Source: an uncultured Gammaproteobacteria bacterium (GTDB lineage Bacteria; Pseudomonadota; Gammaproteobacteria; Magnimaribacterales; Magnimaribacteraceae). Taken from it: a DNA stretch of 33,991 nucleotides. Location of the stretch: contig CAJWIK010000004.1 of the NCBI GenBank assembly GCA_913042105.1, positions 1 to 33,991 of the forward strand. The letters are read 5' to 3'. Made by a program: the position numbers and the translations under genes. How positions within the stretch are numbered: the first letter of the stretch is position 1; each line of letters opens with the position of its first letter. Shown here piece by piece: positions 28,775-33,991 of the stretch. The notes below the pieces were generated by a model. It did no database searches, was not told where the DNA came from, and saw only the letters and a program-made list of their open reading frames with translations.

Positions 28775-29683
28775 TTAGGTGACCTTTTGAAGTTTCCCGT
28801 ATGTTTTTAACATTAGATCTTTCATCCATATAGATGAAGGGTCGGATTCTTTTGATTCATGCCAATAAAGATGCAGCACTAGTGGATCAACATCAAAAGG
28901 TAATTTTCTCCAAGCTAAATCTCTATCAACAGCAAACCCTTTTGTGGTTGTGATGGCTAAATCAGATTGTTCTACAACATGTGGTGCGACTAGGAAGTTT
29001 TGTGCCCTTAATGAAATATTTCTGGCCAATCCCAGCTTATATAAAGTCATATCTACATGACCCAGTCCTGTTTTTCTGTTGGATATGTGTATGTGAGTAA
29101 GATCTAAATAGTCTTCAATAGTTATCTCACTTTTATCAAGAATGGGATGATTTTTTCTAACGATCATTACATAGTCCTCTTCGTAAATCTTTTCATGTCT
29201 CAGATGAGGATCACTATGGACGGGTGGGTCGATACTAAAATCTATCACCCCAGAAGATAGTTCCCTAGGAGCTTCTTTTCTTGGCGTGAGGTATGTTTCT
29301 ACTTTCATTTTTGGTGCTATGTCAGCTAATTGCTTAATGAGAAGTGGCAATAGCCTATATTCCGAACTATCTCCAATAGATATTCTAAAGGTCATATCTG
29401 CTGTGAATGGATCGAACTTCTCTGATTCAGAAATTGTATTTTGCATTAAAGATAATGCATTTCTTACGTCTGATATTATCTGGTTGGCAACAGGAGTAGG
29501 AATCATTCCTTTTGAAGTTCTTGTGAATAACTCGTCATCAAAAAGCTCTCGAAGCCTAGATAAGGCATTGCTCACTGCAGGTTGTGTGATCCCTAAGACC
29601 TGTCCAGCCTTAGTTAGATTTTTTTCAGTGTAGATTACGTCAAAAGCAATAAATAGGTTCAGATCTGTTTCTTTTAGGTTCAT
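28775..29683 (-). CDS. LysR-family transcriptional regulator
   Basis: LNLFIAFDVIYTEKNLTKAGQVLGITQPAVSNALSRLRELFDDELFTRTSKGMIPT helix-turn-helix. Confidence 0.93.
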   Translation of the reverse strand: MNLKETDLNLFIAFDVIYTEKNLTKAGQVLGITQPAVSNALSRLRELFDDELFTRTSKGMIPTPVANQIISDVRNALSLMQNTISESEKFDPFTADMTFRISIGDSSEYRLLPLLIKQLADIAPKMKVETYLTPRKEAPRELSSGVIDFSIDPPVHSDPHLRHEKIYEEDYVMIVRKNHPILDKSEITIEDYLDLTHIHISNRKTGLGHVDMTLYKLGLARNISLRAQNFLVAPHVVEQSDLAITTTKGFAVDRDLAWRKLPFDVDPLVLHLYWHESKESDPSSIWMKDLMLKTYGKLQKVT

Positions 29684-29794
29684 AACTTATAGATTTTTTA
29701 AATTTCAGACGAAAGACAATATGTTTGTAGACTAAGAGGTGGTATGCCTCTATGATTAAATAAATAGTAATTAAAAGATATCACTGATATTTAT

Positions 29795-29813
29795 AATACC
29801 CTATTTAGGTATT
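29795..29813. promoter_or_regulatory. Candidate LysR-type operator
   Basis: AATACC-ctattta-GGTATT inverted repeat in the divergent lysR/acyl-CoA dehydrogenase spacer, 25 bp before ATG 29838. Confidence 0.35.
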
Positions 29814-29837
29814 TATAGAAATTATAAGGAGAAAAAA

Positions 29838-31085
29838 ATGAGCTTTCAGTTTTCAGATAGATCAAAAGATTTACAACTAAGGATTTCGAAGTTTTTGGAT
29901 GATCACGTTTATCCAGCAGAAGAAATATATGCTCAACAGATGGAAGAATTTACTCAACAAGGTGATAGATGGCAAATTCCTCAAATTATTGAAGATAAAA
30001 AAGAAATAGCTAAGTCAGAAGGTCTTTGGAACTTGTTCCTGCCTGAAAATCCAATGGGAGATAGTATGAGCAATCTTGACTATGCTCCTCTTGCAGAAAT
30101 CATGGGTAGATCAGGAATCGCTTCAGAAATTTTTAATTGTGCAGCTCCAGATACAGGGAATATGGAAGTTTTGGCCCAATACGCCAATGAAGAGCAACAA
30201 GAAAGATGGCTAAAACCATTGCTTAATGGAGAAATAAGATCGGCGTTTGCAATGACAGAGCCTGCAGTAGCTTCTTCTGATGCAACCAATATTTGCTCAA
30301 GTGCTGTTCTTGATGGAGACGAGTACGTCATTAATGGTGAAAAGTGGTGGACATCAGGGGCAGGAGATCCTAGATGTAAAGTGCTGATATTTATGTGTAT
30401 GACTAATCCTGACAATCCTAGACATCAAAGACAATCACAGATTATTGTGCCAATGGATACCCCAGGCATAAAGATTGAGAAGATGATGCATGTGTTTGGT
30501 TATGACGACGCGCCCCATGGGCACGGTAGAGTGTCTTTTAAAGATGTAAGAGTGCCTAAAGAGAACTTACTTTTAGGCGAAGGCAGAGGATTTGAAATAT
30601 CTCAAGGTCGTTTAGGGCCGGGTAGAATTCACCATTGCATGAGAACAATAGGCGTTATGGAAAAAGGGTTAGAGCTAATGATCAAACGTTCTGAAGATAG
30701 AGTGGCTTTTGGTAAGAAACTATCTACCTTAGGTGCAAACTATGACTATGTTGCAGAAAGCAGAATAGATATAGAAACTTCTAGGCTTTTAACTCTTAAC
30801 GCAGCTCACATGATGGATACAGTTGGAAATAAAGTAGCCAGAAGTGAAATTGCTCAAATAAAGGTACATGTACCAATTGTGGCATGCCGATTAATTGATA
30901 GAGCTATTCAAATGCACGGTGGTGGTGGAGTCAGTCAAGACTTCCCTCTAGCTAGTATGTACGCCCATATGAGAACTTTAAGATTGGCAGATGGTCCTGA
31001 CGAAGTTCATAGAAGAGTGATTGCAAGAGAAGAATATTCTAAATATGCTGATCAAGCAGAAGAGGTCGTTGTTACTAGAGATTAA
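29838..31085 (+). CDS. Acyl-CoA dehydrogenase (ACAD10/11-like)
   Basis: [92 protein letters not shown]. Confidence 0.93.
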   Translation: MSFQFSDRSKDLQLRISKFLDDHVYPAEEIYAQQMEEFTQQGDRWQIPQIIEDKKEIAKSEGLWNLFLPENPMGDSMSNLDYAPLAEIMGRSGIASEIFNCAAPDTGNMEVLAQYANEEQQERWLKPLLNGEIRSAFAMTEPAVASSDATNICSSAVLDGDEYVINGEKWWTSGAGDPRCKVLIFMCMTNPDNPRHQRQSQIIVPMDTPGIKIEKMMHVFGYDDAPHGHGRVSFKDVRVPKENLLLGEGRGFEISQGRLGPGRIHHCMRTIGVMEKGLELMIKRSEDRVAFGKKLSTLGANYDYVAESRIDIETSRLLTLNAAHMMDTVGNKVARSEIAQIKVHVPIVACRLIDRAIQMHGGGGVSQDFPLASMYAHMRTLRLADGPDEVHRRVIAREEYSKYADQAEEVVVTRD

Positions 31086-31108
31086 CTCTTAGTAAGATCA
31101 ACCTCATT

Positions 31109-31130
31109 AAAGGGCCCAATAGGGCCCTTT
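31109..31130 (+). terminator. Intrinsic terminator
   Basis: AAAGGGCCC-AATA-GGGCCCTTT followed by ATTTTAT. Confidence 0.88.
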
Positions 31131-31252
31131 ATTTTATGGGGAGTTTAATTAGTGGTAACTTACCTTTAAGAGAATTATGGATATCTCTTTTAAATTTATA
31201 TCTTCAAGTGAAGTATGACATTTAGAAATGATATGATTGCAGACAGAAGAAT

Positions 31253-32653
31253 ATGTACGATATTTTAATTATAGGAACCGGACCTGCTGGTTACGTGGCA
31301 GCTATAAGAGCTGCACAATTAGGCATGAAAGTAGCTTGTATTGAAAAATCCTCTGTTGGAGGAACATGTCTGAACATAGGCTGCATCCCCTCAAAATCAC
31401 TACTTGATTCGTCACTGAAATACCATCAGCTGCTTAATGAATATGATGAGCATGGTATCGAAGCCAAAGATGTAAAGTTTGACCTTGAAAAAATGATGTC
31501 AAGAAAAGAGAGAGTAGTCAGTCAGCTCACAAATGGCGTAGAAGCCTTATTAAAATCTAATAAAATTGAATTAATAGAAGGAAGGGCAAAAATATTAAGT
31601 AGTGAATCTGTAGAAGTTGCAACAAAAGATAAAATTGAAGTCCTTACAACAAAAAATATTATTATCTCAACAGGGTCTCGTCCTTCCGATCTTCCAGATA
31701 TCAAGATTGGTGATCATATTCTAGATAGTGAAGGAGCATTGACATTGAAAAATGTCCCAAGAAATCTTGTGGTTATTGGTGCAGGAGTTATAGGCTTAGA
31801 GCTAGGAAGTGTATGGTCCAGATTAGGTTCTAAAGTAACAGTTATCGAGGCACAGCATGAATTCTTACCTATGCTTGATCCAAGAATTTCAAGACAAGTA
31901 TTTAGGGAGTTCGTTAGCCAAGGTTTGGATATAAGGCTTGGTTGTGAAATTCTTGATATCAAGGAGACCGATACAGGATTAAACATAAATTTTAATGACA
32001 AAGACGAAGCGAGGAGTCTTGATGTTGAAAAAATTATTCTAGCGGTAGGCAGAAAACCCAACACCAAAGATTTATTTGAAGAAGATCTCATCCCTCTGAA
32101 TGAAAAAGGTTTTATTGAAGTGGATAATTACTGCCAGACTCCTGTAAAGAGCATATGGGCTATAGGAGACGTGGTGAGGGGTCCGATGCTTGCTCATAAA
32201 GCTTCTGAAGAGGCAATAATGGTTGTTGAGAGAATACATGGATCGAATACGGAACTAAATTACGATCACGTACCTAATGTTATATATACTCATCCTGAGA
32301 TAGCTTGGGTCGGTCAGAGCGAGAGGGAATTAAAAGAACTTAACGTAGATTTTAAGTCAGGATCATTTCCCTTCCTTGCAAGTGGAAGAGCCTTGGCAGC
32401 AGGGGAGACAGTAGGATCTGTCAATATAACTGCAGATACTCATACCGATAGGATACTAGGCATTCAAGTATTTGGACCATCAGCATCAGAGATACTTCAG
32501 CAAGGTTTAGTTGCTATGGATAACGATATAACTTCAGAAAAGTTTAGCACCACAGTATTTAGTCATCCAACTGTTTCAGAAGCGCTACATGAGGCAACTT
32601 TAGCCATGAACAATAAAGCAATACATATTCAGAATCGTAAAAAAAGGTCTTAG
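31253..32653 (+). CDS. lpdA: Dihydrolipoyl dehydrogenase
   Basis: ILIIGTGPAGYVAAIRAAQLG; redox motif GGTCLNIGCIPSKSLL; VWAIGDV-type motif AIGDVVRGPMLAHKASEE; C-terminal HPTVSEALHEA. Confidence 0.93.
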   Translation: MYDILIIGTGPAGYVAAIRAAQLGMKVACIEKSSVGGTCLNIGCIPSKSLLDSSLKYHQLLNEYDEHGIEAKDVKFDLEKMMSRKERVVSQLTNGVEALLKSNKIELIEGRAKILSSESVEVATKDKIEVLTTKNIIISTGSRPSDLPDIKIGDHILDSEGALTLKNVPRNLVVIGAGVIGLELGSVWSRLGSKVTVIEAQHEFLPMLDPRISRQVFREFVSQGLDIRLGCEILDIKETDTGLNINFNDKDEARSLDVEKIILAVGRKPNTKDLFEEDLIPLNEKGFIEVDNYCQTPVKSIWAIGDVVRGPMLAHKASEEAIMVVERIHGSNTELNYDHVPNVIYTHPEIAWVGQSERELKELNVDFKSGSFPFLASGRALAAGETVGSVNITADTHTDRILGIQVFGPSASEILQQGLVAMDNDITSEKFSTTVFSHPTVSEALHEATLAMNNKAIHIQNRKKRS

Positions 32654-32664
32654 TTTTAAAAATT

Positions 32665-33417
32665 ATGGACCTTTCAAAATATCAAATACCACTTGGAAAT
32701 TTACCTCATTCTGCAGAGCTCATTTTAGCAAAGGAAACAATTGAATTTGAATTCAACGACTGCACAGTGTCGGGAGAAATTTCTAATCAAGAGCTCGAAG
32801 ATGGTATTTATAAAAATAAAGAAAATTCTTATTTTATAAAGTGCACAACTCAAATGAATGGAGTCACTCCTGCAATGATTGATTGGTGGTTCGGTTGGGT
32901 TATACCCTCTACAGAAAGATACAAGTTATGGCATCCTAAAGATCATATCTCTTCGCATATAGATGAAGATATTTCGCATAAATTATCTAATAAAGATAAA
33001 TATATTGGCATAGATTCTTATGTAGATGAGTACATTGGAAAAAAACTACATTCATTATGTATTTCTTTTGTTGAACCAAGTTCCTATGGCTTTAGTGAAA
33101 TAAACGAAAACTTTACGGCCATTTGTGCAGGTGTCCGAAACATGGATTCCGGTATACATGGAGGCAATTTACTACATCATGTTGTAGTCAATGAACAAGG
33201 ATCTACTATGTATAGTTACTTTTGGTTGGGCATGCACCCCAGTCATTTAAATCCTTTAAAAGATTACCTGATTAAGTTTTTTACAAAATATAAGCTCGTT
33301 AAGGCCATCTTACTGAACGATAAGATAGCCAAGGATTTATTAATTCATTGCTATGAAGAAATGAACCATTTGTCTAAAATTTTGCCAGATCTTTACAATG
33401 ATTTAGAAAAAAAATAA
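32665..33417 (+). CDS. DAPG hydrolase (PhlG)-like family protein
   Basis: MNGVTPAMIDWWFGWVIPSTERYKLWHPKDHIS resembles the PhlG family; further candidate metal ligands in LLHHVVV and HCYEEMNHL. Confidence 0.72.
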   Translation: MDLSKYQIPLGNLPHSAELILAKETIEFEFNDCTVSGEISNQELEDGIYKNKENSYFIKCTTQMNGVTPAMIDWWFGWVIPSTERYKLWHPKDHISSHIDEDISHKLSNKDKYIGIDSYVDEYIGKKLHSLCISFVEPSSYGFSEINENFTAICAGVRNMDSGIHGGNLLHHVVVNEQGSTMYSYFWLGMHPSHLNPLKDYLIKFFTKYKLVKAILLNDKIAKDLLIHCYEEMNHLSKILPDLYNDLEKK

Positions 33418-33429
33418 GGGTTTCCGTAA

Positions 33430-33834
33430 CTATCTTGCAGTAAGGCTTACCACTTCAAAATCTTCTACAGTAATTCCACAAGTTGCAGCGACTTGATCAT
33501 ATAAGTCAGACCATTTTTTATCATTCGCCTGCCATTCAAATGCTTTATTCATAGCCTCTTCAGAATCGTGTAAGTCTACGGCGCCAACTGTTCCATCTGA
33601 CCAAGCACCTGGTGAAGAAGAATAAGCTACAGGGCTATTCTTTCTTTCATAGGCAATTGTCTGTTTAATTATTGCGATAGATTCATCAGTTTTATCTGCT
33701 GGGCATTCACCTTTATAGGTGACGATAATTTGACCTGGTTTTGCAACAGGCATTAATCCTTCGTTAGTGGCATGATGTCCTGATAGGGCATATAAAGAAG
33801 TAAGTAGCAGAATAGTGCTTAAAAAATATTTCAT
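33430..33834 (-). CDS. Secreted protein of unknown function
   Basis: Signal peptide MKYFLSTILLLTSLYALSGHH; intact ORF with an AG-rich leader (AAGGAGAT). Confidence 0.55.
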   Translation of the reverse strand: MKYFLSTILLLTSLYALSGHHATNEGLMPVAKPGQIIVTYKGECPADKTDESIAIIKQTIAYERKNSPVAYSSSPGAWSDGTVGAVDLHDSEEAMNKAFEWQANDKKWSDLYDQVAATCGITVEDFEVVSLTAR

Positions 33835-33991
33835 AAGATCTCCTTAGATTGAAAAATAATAATAACATCTTTGTGAGATTGAGATTCAGACAATTAACCC
33901 CTATAAGTTAGCACAATATGTTGTTTGGATTATGTGGCGTAAAAAGAATTAGAATCTTTTTTCACTTTAGTACTATACAAATTATTTATAT

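Overview
AT-rich, gene-dense chromosomal window from a probable marine gammaproteobacterium. Lineage is inferred from the smc-zipA-ligA order, a ZipA homologue and a complete ccm operon; no search was run. Left part: APH-type phosphotransferase (5' truncated), PQQ-like repeat protein, methyltransferase, sulfotransferase, a small APS-kinase-like P-loop kinase overlapping a small NadM-like nucleotidyltransferase, a 2-hydroxyacid dehydrogenase, an aldehyde dehydrogenase and an acyl-CoA carboxyltransferase. Middle: metY, hisI, the ccmABCDEFGH(I) operon (ccmD is missing from the ORF track), smc-zipA-ligA, two lipoproteins and mnmC. Right: three acyl-CoA dehydrogenases, a LysR regulator, lpd and a DAPG-hydrolase (PhlG)-like protein. 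Two tRNAs (Arg-CCT on -, Leu-TAG on +). Most notable points: (1) a SAM-II riboswitch upstream of metY with a readable transcription switch: a 10-bp antiterminator helix uses the 3' strand of the aptamer and competes with a GAAA-loop terminator; (2) an Smc of about 822 aa with intact ATPase head motifs but no recognisable hinge domain; (3) an mnmC whose conserved N-terminus is encoded upstream of any ATG/GTG/TTG codon and overlaps a 13-bp terminator-like hairpin; (4) a carboxyltransferase start codon only 6 nt after a tRNA-Arg CCA end; (5) a sulfotransferase/kinase/nucleotidyltransferase/dehydrogenase cluster of unknown function. No CRISPR array, rRNA, prophage or transposon was seen.
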